Assembly (NCBI GenBank): GCA_016617855.1
Contig: JAECUM010094095.1
Span: forward strand, 1-64,000
DNA: 64,000 nt
Direction of reading: 5' to 3'
Origin: Megalonaias nervosa
Lineage: Eukaryota; Mollusca; Bivalvia; Unionida; Unionidae
Shown: piece by piece, positions 33,421 through 44,753 of the stretch
How positions within the stretch are numbered: position 1 is the stretch's first letter
Layout of the letters: each line of letters opens with the position of its first letter
Position numbers and translations under genes: made by a program
The notes under the pieces: model-generated
Told to the model about the DNA's origin: nothing
The model's input: only the letters and a program-made list of their open reading frames with translations
The model's database searches: none

Positions 33421-34293
33421 CTGTGAATAGACAAACGCATTTTTAGTGAAATATCGGCAGGGCTATGCATGTTGATCCTTCTGTGTTGTATTCTCCTCAG
33501 GACTGCGTGTTAACTGACGTTGGTGGCCTAGGCGGGGAACTAGCAAACAAGTTGCATTTCACTGTTAAAAGGTTTGCATACATGCATAGGCTGTTCGCAT
33601 GAGAGGCTGAATACAGATATATTGCTAGGTGTATGATTATGAGAAGGATTTGGATTTAATAGGGAATGTTCGTTGGAATAAATTGATAAAAGACATTATG
33701 CAAGTCTTTACAAAAATAATTCAACAGATCTAGTCATAAACGGAAATGTAAGTGCCCTACAGTTCGCAATCGAAATCGCAGATTGCGCGGTTGTTGTCAG
33801 CCATGACACATATTGTTAGAAAATAATAATACATCAACTTGTTTTATCTTACTCTTCTTTTCATCTCTCAGGCGGTCAAACCCTTAACCCTTATTAATCA
33901 TACATGAGTGACTCGATCAATTCGAGTTTGATACGATTTCCTACGGTTACAAAGAATACTAAAGCGCAGCAAGCGTAAACACTTTTGGGAAAAAATGAAC
34001 CCTATTTGTTTCGAGCGATGCATAATTCATGTTACTACACAATATAAAATGAAGATACTGAGAATTACTGGCGATAATGAACAACGAGCATGATAAGGGC
34101 GCATTCCAAAGTTATCATATCTTTAGTAGTATACGTGGTATAAAAAAAAAAAACACTTCGGAATATTATTTATTTATTTGTCCGAAAATGATATCAGCTT
34201 TATGTGGTTCTCATAACTATACAAGGTGACTAATAGGACATTTGAATTCGCTCGTTCGAGTTCCCTCCCTTGGATGTGGCGGCGTATGAAATG

Positions 34294-34605
34294 TGCGTTA
34301 TTTAGATTTTTAACGTAGCTTTAACAACGTTTCAGTCATATCGCTACGATGTCTGCGGTGTGACAGTTTATAGCGATATTTACACTGAGGCATCATGCTG
34401 CAGACATGTAGCATGATGTCCCACCCAGTCAGGTTATCCTGACACCAGGCCGACCAGTCATAACACTAACCTCTTAATGCTGAGCGCCAAGCGAGGAAGC
34501 TGTTAGTACCATTTTTAAAAGTCTTTGACATGACTCGGCCGGGTTTCGACCCCGCGACCTCCCGCATCCGAGGCGGATGCTCTACCACTAGGCCACCGGT
34601 GCGGT
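34294..34605 (-). repeat. tRNA-derived SINE, copy B, with 11-bp target duplication
   Basis: Same family as copy A. It is bounded by direct repeats CGTATGAAATG at 34,283-34,293 and 34,606-34,616. The tRNA-like head is at the high-coordinate end (CGGTGGCCTAGTGGTAGAGC on the minus strand). The (CA)n tail is almost absent here. Confidence 0.92.
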
Positions 34606-35337
34606 CGTATGAAATGAAACTTGTTACTTATTTGCTAGCTTGAAAGAAGCCAACAACACTAAACCAAACGAATATTTCGATTGTAGCTAAGTCAGGAATG
34701 TATGAAAGGTTTTAGAGTTCAGGTTTGAACCATTAAATGAAAAGATAGATTGTACTACACCCATGCGAAACAGTCATTATTGCATACCGTTCACACTTTT
34801 GTACGTTTCATACATATCATCATTTCTTGAATCATGAAACGTGGATAAAGGACGCATCTTGAGGAAAACTAATCCTACATCCCAGAAGTAGGTCATTACG
34901 GCCCATATTTTACTTTTCATTGATTTAGTCTAAATACTGTTTTATGTTCACTTCTCGGACGCTGATTTTGCTAGGATCATGAAATGGACGAGGATATGCA
35001 TTACTGTTACTACCTTGCTACTACAATAAAAATGTAACCTTGCGACATAAGTTTCGTGTTGTTCTGACTCTGGTTAAGTTTTGCAATAATTTCATGAGCG
35101 TGCGAACTATTTTGACATGTTTTATGCACACTGCCCTGCTCAGAACCATGAAACTTGGTAGGTGGACGCATCTCGAAAAAAAAATGCATTCTTATAGCAT
35201 CAAAAGGGCATATGGGCGTATGTTTAATGCTTCAGTTACCAGGTTGAAATTTTCTATTAAACTTCAGGTTGCTGATGTCTGTTCCGATTGCGGAACCAAA
35301 TAATTGGATATATAATATCATATTAATATATAATATA

Positions 35338-35458
<121 letters not shown>

Positions 35459-36585
35459 CACCCTTACAACCAAAGAAGGTCAATGCGGCCTAGATTTTAT
35501 GCTTTACTAACAAGGATTGATGTTTTCGGTTATGCTCAATTAGATTCGTACATCCCATATACATTCTAACCTATTCAGAAGGCACGTTCTGATCATTGCA
35601 ATTGAAATAGGAATAAATATGTTTAGCGCTAAACGTTCTATATTGATGCCTAGACGTTGCACATTGTGACCCACAACAGGTTAAATGTGTATTGTATACT
35701 TGGATAAGTATAACCATTAGTGTAGTCGGCTGCATGCTGTATGCTTTTCATGTGAACCATCAGATCTAGTTGCTGATGGAGGTTAATATTCATGCATGAA
35801 TTACCCTAGTACTGGAAGCTGCCGATTTCCCAAAACATTTCATCCAGTTTAAAGAGGACCAGTAATAATAGCATTGTCAGATAAATGAATAAACAATTGT
35901 CAACAATTAATCCCTGGTTTTATCAATTTGTTATAGTACATCTGCTTTAATATCATATAAAAAAAAAAAAATGTTCTGTCCTATATTTTAATGTGTTAAG
36001 AATTGTCAGTCCAGTTAAGTTTGTAAGTGGTCTAAGGGTATAACAGCCCAATATACATTGCTGATTAAAAGTTTAAATTTTCAATTGTAAAATGAATGCT
36101 AATTAAACGCAATGAGAACTAATTGCAAAAAGAAAAGAAAACAGTAATGAAAAAGAGACTGGCATTTAGTTTTGATGATTTCTTTAGATTTAACTTATTT
36201 CCTTTGTGATAAATAATATTTACAATGGCGAACAGCTGCTGCTAAAGCTTTCAGGAGGTGCGATTATTTGCTTCAGAGAGGCAAGCATACATTTGTGGCT
36301 AAACGTGAATAACTTTTAAAATTACAATTGCTAGCAGAAAAAACAAACAATACGGGAATATATTGCCATTTGGAAGAGACAGACATCGGAAAACAATTAA
36401 ATTCAAGGAAGCTTACAACTTTGGACAGCAAGCTGTTATGTAAACCAAAAGTATTTAGGAACTTTAAAGTCGTGTACCTGTCTATAGGGTTTACCTGTCA
36501 AACAGTTAAAACAACAGAACGGTAGGCGAAGAAGGTTTCACATGCATAATATATAAATGGCCTGTTAATTTCTGTGTTTGTTCAC

Positions 36586-37005
36586 ATATGCCTATTGCGA
36601 CTGTTAATTTCAGTGCGTGTTCACATGAGCCTATTGCGACTGTTAATTTCTGTGCGTGTTCACATGAGCCTATTGCGACTGTTAATTTCTGTGCGTGTTC
36701 ACATGGGCCTATTGCGACTGTTAATTTCTGTGCGTGTTCACATGGACCTATTGCGACTGTTAATTTCTGTGCGTGTTCACATGGGCCTATTGCGGCTGTT
36801 AATTTCTGTGCGTGTTCACATGGGCCTATTGCGGCTGTTAATTTCTGTGCGTGTTCACATGGGCCTATTGCGGCTGTTAATTTCTGTGCGTGTTCACATG
36901 GGCCTATTGCGACTGGTAATTTCTGTGCGTGTTCACATGGACCTATTGCGAATGTTAATTTCTGTGCGTGTTCACATGGGCCTATTGTGACTGTTAATTT
37001 AAAGC
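36586..37005. repeat. 39-bp minisatellite, about 11 units
   Basis: The unit is approximately CCTATTGCGACTGTTAATTT plus CTGTGCGTGTTCACATGGG, 39 bp, in about 11 copies at few-base divergence. Because 39 is divisible by three, long frames stay open on both strands: 171 codons plus and 172 codons minus, with 13-residue repeats. It lies in intron 2 of the PGRP gene. I regard the open frames as a by-product of the unit length and not as genes. Confidence 0.93.
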
Positions 37006-37285
37006 TCATTGGCACATGTGTCACACAGATGTTTCGCAGTTCACTGGTGTTTTATAATTTAGTAGTCCTTTTTTCTTTTCGAAAGCTTTACATATATATT
37101 TGATGCCAGGGCATCATGCGCTGTAGTTTAACTGGAGTTGCACACTTAAATGTATTTTGTTTCCAAATCATAATTGCAAGGCACATGTTCTCGTCACAAG
37201 TTCGATCAACATATAAATCAATATACATACAGACGGATATATATACATGGAGACAGACAGACATAAATACCCACCTGTAAGCATT

Positions 37286-37593
37286 GTTTGTGTATGTATG
37301 TCGGATTTGGATTTTTAACGTTGCTTTAACAATTTTTCATTCTTCAGTGTGGCAGTTTATAATATGTCTAGCACTGGTGCATCATGCGGCAGACATGTTG
37401 CATAATGTCTCACCCATTCACATTATCCCAACACCAGGCCGACCAGTCCTAACACTAACCACTTAATGCCGAGCGCCAAGCTGTTAACACCATTTTTATA
37501 AATCTTTGGTATGAATCGGCTGGGACACGAACCCGTGACCTCCCGCATCCGAGGCGGATGCTCGAACCACTTAGGCCACCGGAGCGGTGATAG
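37286..37593 (-). repeat. tRNA-derived SINE, copy C
   Basis: Same family; body and tRNA-like head are complete, with B box GGGTTCGTGTCCC (changed). The probable target duplication is GTAAGCATT at 37,277-37,285 and GTAAGAATT at 37,594-37,602, one mismatch in nine. The tail is a short CATACATACACAAACA-type run on the minus strand. Confidence 0.88.
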
Positions 37594-38102
37594 GTAAGAA
37601 TTACATGAATGTATAAACATATGCTCATTACTTTATTGAACTAGGACATATTCTTAGAAACAGATAATCTTACATGCAGGCTATTTTTACATGCAGGCTA
37701 TTCACGAACGCAACTGAGATTTAAATGGATCAGTTCCAAGAGTAGATGCTAGGTTGTATGTTTTTGCTAATAATGTCCTTCAAATTTAAGTTTCTAGCTG
37801 AGATAAATAAACAAATGAAATAAAATGTACAGCTGGGAAACACTTCAAAATTGTACTGTCTGCGAATGCTGAGGAAGAACAAAAAAACTAAACTAAATTC
37901 CATGAGCACATAAACCAGAGATGTGAATAACATAAGGAATGAAAAATGTTGCAGATATCGAAAGGGATGAATAGCGTACCGCGAACGCGTACGACGAGCT
38001 AGTCGTTACAATAAGTGCATGTTGAAATTGAGCTAACCACGTAATGAGGTAATTGTCTGTAGAATTTAACGTTTAAATTCAAACCTGTGTAAAAAAGAAG
38101 TC

Positions 38103-38106
<4 letters not shown>

Positions 38107-38165
<59 letters not shown>
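38107..38165. repeat. (TA)n microsatellite
   Basis: About 29 units, intron 2 of the PGRP gene. Confidence 0.95.
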
Positions 38166-38168
<3 letters not shown>

Positions 38169-38523
38169 TATATGGGTTTTAGGATACATGGTATGCCAAA
38201 TTGTCCGACTCTGATGATCTTCACATCACTTCCCTATATTAGTTTATTATTGTTCATTTCTACTTAATTTTAATTATACTGCATCCGTTTCCATAATGAG
38301 TTGCATCCCTAATTTGACTGTCTAATCATCTGTATTTTACTTAACAGACGTGCCATGTTAAACGTCTTACCAATTTAAAAGTAATTTTAAAGTACAAAAC
38401 ATTCGCAATGTTCAAGTACGAAACCTCCGAAATGTTAAAGTACAATACATCAGAGACGCTCAGAAGAGCATTTTGACAACGATGTCAGAGGAAAAAACTT
38501 TCAAGGCCTGATTTTGAAAAGAA

Positions 38524-38624
<101 letters not shown>

Positions 38625-38977
38625 GTTTTCGCTTTCTGTTCGCCATTTTTGTTTCCTTATATTCAATAGAAATTGTAACAAGCTTTGTTCTTTTTTCTTC
38701 TATTTAATCACCATATGAATGCTAAGATTTTTCACGTTCACAGTGTCATTTAGCAAATTACCTTGAGACGTTAGAAATGTCTCCCAAGCAAAGTATTTAC
38801 TTTTTACCGTAAAGTTATTAATTTTGTCATCTAAAATACATTTAATTTATGTTAAAACCAAGAGTATACACAACCAAAAGAATTCTGAAAAATTCTTTCT
38901 GCGTGGATGTAAGATGTAAGTGCGTATGCGTGCTTCCCGAAAAAACAAAATGACTTCAGGAACGACAAAAACCTGAG

Positions 38978-39086
<109 letters not shown>

Positions 39087-39155
39087 ACACTATTCATTAA
39101 CGGGTACAACTCACACCATATTTAGTTCCGATGCTACCTTGCACGAAAGATACTT

Positions 39156-39158
<3 letters not shown>

Positions 39159-39202
<44 letters not shown>

Positions 39203-39510
39203 TTTTGATTTTTAATATAGCTCTAACAATTTTGCAGTCATATCGCTACGATGTCTGCAGTGTGACAGTTTATAGTGATGTCTAGCACTTGGGCATCATG
39301 CCGCAGACACGTAGCGTGATGTCCCACCCAGTTACATTATCTTAACACCAGGTCAACCAGTCCTAACACTAACCTCTTAATGCTGTACACCTAGTGAGAC
39401 AGCTGTTAGTACCAGTATTATAAGTCTTTGGTATGACTCGGCCAGGGTCGAACCCGCGACCTCCCGCATCCGAGGCTGACGCTCTAACCACTAGGCCATC
39501 GGAGCGACCG
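39159..39510 (-). repeat. tRNA-derived SINE, copy D, with (CA)n tail
   Basis: The (GT)n run at 39,159-39,201 on the plus strand is the 3' tail. Body and head follow to about 39,510, with B box GGGTTCGACCC and A box GTGGCCTAGTGGTTAGAGCG-like (here GATGGCCTAG). The target duplication is not clear. Confidence 0.87.
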
Positions 39511-40363
39511 AAACTTCGCGTGGAGTCTCGGAAGTCGACTTTTCAATAGTGGGTTACTGGGTCAGAGCTGTATATTGTCAAAGGTAACTGTAGAGAACAA
39601 ATGTCCAATAAAATAACATAATATAAATGATGATTTAAAGCAAGAATTTAGCATTTCTGGATCAACATATACCAAAGTGTAAAAGTCGAGAAAGAAAGTA
39701 CAATCACAAGATAAGATAATCTAAATAAACTTTGATTTGCTGACTTTCAAAATCTAAAGTAGAAAGTCCGTAATAATATTATAATCCTAGTGAATTCTGC
39801 CCTGACTCTGCTTTGTTTCCTAAAGGATCTTTATTTTTGTTTCTTCCATGAGCATTGCTGGGTGAAATTATTGCAAACATAATATATCCTAAACATATTT
39901 TTTAAACTTTTGAATGAAATCCTTTGGTATTGATTGAATCGTTTGGTTCAGTACATTTGGATTCTTTCAGGTGAACAAAGTGGTAACTAGTTTCAAAATG
40001 TACACCGCAATATACAAGGGAGGGAACTCGAGCAAAACTGCGAGCGAATTCAAATATTTCATATTAGTGACCTTGTATAGCTCTGTGAACCATATTAAGC
40101 TGATATTATTTTTGGACAAATAAATAAATAAATAACACTACATATGTATCAGCTTGTACAACAACGCGAGCAAGAGAGAAACTGTACGTAAACATATAGT
40201 TCCTGCTTTTGTATCTAAAATCCAGTGTCTTTTTCAGAATTCTACTTTAGTGTAAATTCTGTTTCTTTTTAAATTGAGTTTAACATATACGGTGTAATTT
40301 ATAGAGATTTTATTTCTCCATGAAATGTATAAAGGCGAGATTATTGAATATTGATTAAGATAC

Positions 40364-40666
40364 CTTTTGTATCCATATGGAAATTTTGTATTTTCTTCAC
40401 CTCCTTCGAGCATATTGACGAGAAAACACATCTCGACGTCACTGTATGGTGAATAAAAACAATGCTGACAGGTTCACGCATGAGGCTGACAGAGCGAGTG
40501 TCAAGTGCCCCCCATTCTGCACGTGATACAATTACTGCGCATGGATCGGCAGGAAACTGTGGATTGGTACAATGATTTTTAACATGGCAAGATGAATCTG
40601 ACTTGCTAGGAAGCGGATCAATCTCTTTACGAACAAGATCTGGCGAATGGACAACAGATTGTACTT
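40364..40666 (-). CDS. PGRP gene, exon 2 (linker and N-terminal half of the PGRP domain)
   Basis: 303 bp, residues 206-306. Acceptor TTTTATTACAG ends at 40,667 and donor GTATCT starts at 40,363; both phase 1. It encodes a Cys-containing linker (SSCHVKNHC and PADPC) followed by the start of the PGRP domain: VIVSRAEWGALDTRSVS (the conserved R-x-x-W-G-A), then SIVFIHHT with the first zinc-ligand histidine at about 278-279, the paired cysteines C-V-F-S-S-I-C typical of the PGRP disulfide, and KKIQNFHMDTK, which leads directly into GW of exon 3. The domain recognises bacterial peptidoglycan outside the cell. The intron end just upstream is a (TTA)n microsatellite. Confidence 0.93.
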
Positions 40667-40670
40667 CTGT

Positions 40671-40677
40671 AATAAAA

Positions 40678-40713
<36 letters not shown>

Positions 40714-40735
40714 GTAATAATAATAATAATAACAA
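40671..40735. repeat. (TAA)n microsatellite abutting the exon 2 acceptor
   Basis: About 18 AAT units with an AACAACAGCAGC end. On the minus strand it forms (TTA)n and supplies the pyrimidine-containing tract immediately upstream of the splice acceptor at 40,667. Confidence 0.93.
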
Positions 40736-40844
40736 CAACAGCAGCACTAAAATGATGAATGTCATCATTTTCAGAACATGTATCTATCCAGATATGCAGT
40801 AGCAATACAGACAAGACAAAGTAAGGTCAGAAGATTCCAGTAGA

Positions 40845-40846
40845 TA

Positions 40847-40880
<34 letters not shown>

Positions 40881-40912
40881 ATGATGATGATAACGTCGAT
40901 GATGATAATGAG
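40845..40912. repeat. (GAT)n microsatellite
   Basis: GATGATGAT with a few interruptions, intron 1 of the PGRP gene. Confidence 0.92.
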
Positions 40913-41329
40913 ACAAGGCGCTATTGTCTGCATAGGTCTCTACTTATATACTCTGGCAGCAAGTAAGACAAACAAAAAATCAAAAAGACGATGGACCTCA
41001 GCAAAAACAGTATATTATCATCTCGTTATCACCAGCCTCGTCACTACCATAATCACCACTACCAGTATGAGCAGCTGTAGTAGCACAACCATATTGGTGA
41101 TGCTACATGATTGCCATCGTTATCACCATCATCATCATTATATGCAATCTTGCCAACACCAGCAACTTCGCTTGCAATAACCACCATTTCAAAGTCTTGT
41201 ACAAAATCTAGGGTTACTAAAAATGTTGTGATTTCATATCAGTGAGTTATAGCTCTGATCGTGAGATTTTAATAATAAGCAAGAAACACCTTACACATCT
41301 CATGAATACGTCCATCTTCTTTCTTTCAT

Positions 41330-41332
<3 letters not shown>

Positions 41333-41385
<53 letters not shown>
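41333..41385. repeat. (GA)n microsatellite
   Basis: About 26 GA units in intron 1 of the PGRP gene. Confidence 0.95.
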
Positions 41386-41387
<2 letters not shown>

Positions 41388-41830
41388 ATTATCTGATGTC
41401 TTTGTTCGTACGTTCTAGAGATTGATTGGTCGGAGGCATAATCAAGGGTCATACTTCTTATCGACATACCTTCAATTACACTTACTAGGAGGACTGCAAA
41501 GTAATGCATACGATACATTATCCTTCTTTATGGTTTTATCCATCTCTTTACACACAACTGATGCACTTAAAGCAAGGTGTCGTAAAAAACATTTCAATTT
41601 ACGCTATCTCAGGCAAAGTAAGGTAGCATTTTGTGTCATGGTTACACTAAGGACCAGTCACTGGGACACTGCAATAAAACCCACTTCGCCCCCATATATA
41701 AACCATGTATCAAATTGCAAACATATTGATACCAATATTCTTGTTTTCCATTACGAATGCTAAATCAGACACCAAAATTATGACACTGAATTATTCCGAA
41801 GGAAACAATCAGAGACCCTTCAGCTGATAG

Positions 41831-41963
41831 CTATTGTTGTTGTTGTTGTTGTTGGGTTTAACGCCATTTTTCAGCACAAGATTGGCTATACATGGCGGCC
41901 AGCATAAATGGTGGAAGAAGAACCCGGGAAAACTCCGGAAAGAACCACCGACCCACGATAATT
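41831..41963 (+). repeat. Short interspersed element fragment (V-SINE-like body), with target duplication
   Basis: A 133-bp insert starts in a (TTG)n run, then TTGGGTTTAACGCCATTTTT and ATGGCGGCCAGCATAAATGG. It is bracketed by AGCTGATAG at 41,822-41,830 and 41,964-41,972. The 'GGGTTTAACGCC' start is a phrase common in molluscan SINE bodies; family assignment is tentative. SINE copy E inserted at its right edge. Confidence 0.7.
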
Positions 41964-41976
41964 AGCTGATAGTGCT

Positions 41977-42319
41977 CGAGTGTGCGTATGTGTGTGTATG
42001 TGTGATTTGGATTTTTAACGTACCCGGTAGCTTTAACAATTTTTCAGTCATATCGCAATGATGTCTGCAGTGTCGAAGATTATAGTGATGTTTAGCACTG
42101 GGGCATCATGCCTCATTCACCTAGCATCTCGTCCCACCAAGTCACATTATGCTGACACCAGGTAGTTAGTGCTAGCACTAACCTCTTAATGCTGAACGCC
42201 AAGCGAGGCAGTTTCTAGTACCATTTGTATAAGTCTTTCGTATGACTCGACCTAGGTCCGAACCCGCAACCGCCCGCATCCGAGTGGGACGCTCTAACCT
42301 CTTAGGCCACCCGAGCGGT
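41977..42319 (-). repeat. tRNA-derived SINE, copy E, with perfect 11-bp target duplication
   Basis: Bounded by CTGATAGTGCT at 41,966-41,976 and 42,320-42,330. The plus-strand left end CGAGTGTGCGTATGTGTGTG is the (CA)n-like tail, so tail and head are both inside the duplication. It overlaps the right duplication of the element at 41,831-41,963, so that one came first. Confidence 0.95.
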
Positions 42320-42533
42320 CTGATAGTGCTGGGAAAAAGGTATGCGCTTGCTTTTGGCTCTTTCAAACTAAATTTTAGTTTTCTATCGACCTCGGCAATG
42401 TCAGAATAATTCATGTAAAAAATTATTTCAATCTTACAAATGAAGACAAATTTAACGTAGCTTTACTGCCATGTGTCAATGAGACGCAACCCTTATCAAT
42501 GTCGGATTATGTTCATTTATGAAGGTGGCGCAC

Positions 42534-42592
42534 AGTGATGATGATGATGTTAATGATGATGATGATGATGATGGTCATCATCATCATCATGA
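42534..42592. repeat. (GAT)n/(ATC)n inverted trinucleotide tract
   Basis: GATGATGATG-rich sequence is followed directly by CATCATCATC, able to fold on itself. Confidence 0.9.
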
Positions 42593-42984
42593 CGTTTATG
42601 GCGGTCAGTTCAAGGAGTTGTGGATAAATGAGATCATTTTTAATTATAGCAGCATGAGGGCTATGGTGACTTTTTGATGCCCCATATGCAATAAAGAGCA
42701 AATTTGAAGAACAGTTGATGCAATTGTTTAGAAATGAAATTAACAGAGAGCTGTTATCAGCATAGTAATCTGAAAACAATCGCACTTATTCTGATCTGTT
42801 TCAAACTGAACTTCAGCCCTCCAGTTATCTCTATAATTATATTATAAATCGTTCACATATAACATCATTTGTATCCATGCGGATCAGCCGCCAACTGAGA
42901 TAGGTAAATATAAAAGGAAGGGTTATCTAGATTTTACCAGTTTTGTTACAAAAAATTTGTCGTTGAGGACAAATTACACTTCTT

Positions 42985-43800
42985 TTGTTTCAATATACCA
43001 GACATTATTGTCAGAAGCAATTGTCCTATCCAATATATCAGACTCATTTGATACACCTTGTTTTGGTCTAATATATTAGACTTATTGGGTACAACTTGTA
43101 TTTTCTCCCGTCTAATGTAACAGACTCCTCGGACACACCGTGTCCGTTGCCTTATCTGTTATATGAGACCCCTAAGACACACTTTGTCTGTTACCCTGTC
43201 TAACATGTCAGGCCCCTTGGACATACGGTATCCGTTGTCTTGTCTAATATATCAGACTCCTCTGACAACCTTATTTGTAGCATTGCCTAATATATCAGAC
43301 TCCCCGGACATACCGTGTCCGTTGTCTTGTCTAATATATCATACTCCTCTGACACACCTTGTCCGTTGTGGTGTCTAAAATATCAGACTCCTCAGACACA
43401 CCATGTCCATTGTCTCGTCTAATATATCAGACTCGTACACACCTTATCCGTTGTCGTGTCTAATATAACAGATTCCTCGGACACACCGTGTCCGTTATCT
43501 TATCTAATATATCAGACTAATCCGACACACCGTGTCCGATGTCTTGTCCAATATATCAGACTCCTCCGAGGCAACGTGTCCGTTGTCAAGTCTAATATAT
43601 CAGATTCCTCAGACACACCATATCCGTTGTCTTGCTAATATATCAGACTCCTAGAAAACACCATGCCCGTTATCTTGCCTAATATATCAGGCTCCTCCGA
43701 CACACTTTTTTTCCGTTGTCTTATCTGATATACAAGACTCCTCGGACACACCTTGTCCATTGTCTTGTTTAGTAAATCAGACTCCTCGGACACACCTTAC
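42985..43800. repeat. 44-bp minisatellite, about 18 degenerate units
   Basis: The consensus unit is roughly CCGTTGTCTTGTCTAATATA followed by TCAGACTCCTCGGACACACC and GTGT, repeated with many substitutions and small indels. It lies in intron 1 of the PGRP gene. No coding significance. Confidence 0.92.
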
Positions 43801-44686
43801 CTGTTAGCTGTGACAGAGAGGATTCAAGGTAAACTTTCTTTTCTTCTTTCTTAATGTTTCGTTTAAGCTACACGTATCTTGACCCACTATGACATTTTTA
43901 CAATATAGACAAAACCCTCCTGAAGAGGTCTTGATAAAGATGTTAGGGCCACTCATGGTTGTGCAAATGTCATCATGAAATACACGTATAATTTTCAGGA
44001 ACAAACCTAAGCTATTCTCACAGTAAACCTAATTTTATTTCTTTATAAACATTTCATTAGAATATGTTATTATATCATTATGTAATTCACACGTCATTAT
44101 GTGTAATTTTGGGAAGCCCACACTTGCCTTGTGACTTTCGATTGATATCCTAATTTTATGATGTCAAAACCGACCGATTAAATACGATATATTAACTTAT
44201 GATACATTTGGTGCCTTACATTTACAACTAGGGTGTTCAATGTGCAAAATCAAATGATAAAGGTGAAGCACCTCGTTAACTGAATTGAGCTGGCTATCTT
44301 GCCCATGCATTTTGATAACGACAATATTTCTTTTCAGTTTCTTTGAACTTTGAATTATCTGCCCCCCCTCCCCAAAATTAGAAGCGGGGTGGGTGGGCTA
44401 TCAATTTCCTTGAAGTCGTTCGTATTTGATTAAAAATGGGTGGAGATAATCAGGCAAATTACCATAAATAAATTTTGAATTGAAAAGAAAGTGTAGATTT
44501 TTCAGCAGAATGATAGCCTACAAGGAACTGCCCATCTGGTAATGTGTAAAACCGCCATCATGCTCTGTCCAATGAACTACGACATTTCTACCCAGTGACG
44601 GATCCAGGCCCCCATTCCACCACGTCAGAGCTCTCCTCTATAATAAAATGTATTAATTAACAATTTTAAATATAACTACAGTGAAT

Positions 44687-44687
<1 letters not shown>

Positions 44688-44750
<63 letters not shown>
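44688..44750. repeat. (TC)n microsatellite
   Basis: About 31 units in intron 1 of the PGRP gene. Confidence 0.96.

Positions 44751-44753
<3 letters not shown>

Noticed and set aside
36588..37103. 171-codon plus-strand frame of 13-residue repeats (and the 172-codon minus-strand frame over it)
   Set aside because: Both are explained by a 39-bp minisatellite whose unit length is a multiple of three; neither shows a domain, signal or splice support.
40848..41180. Frame beginning with poly-Met
   Set aside because: Produced by the (GAT)n repeat; the following sequence has no motif.
42985..43800. CRISPR-like array of spaced repeats
   Set aside because: It is a eukaryotic minisatellite: units are contiguous and degenerate throughout, with no constant repeat and variable spacer structure.
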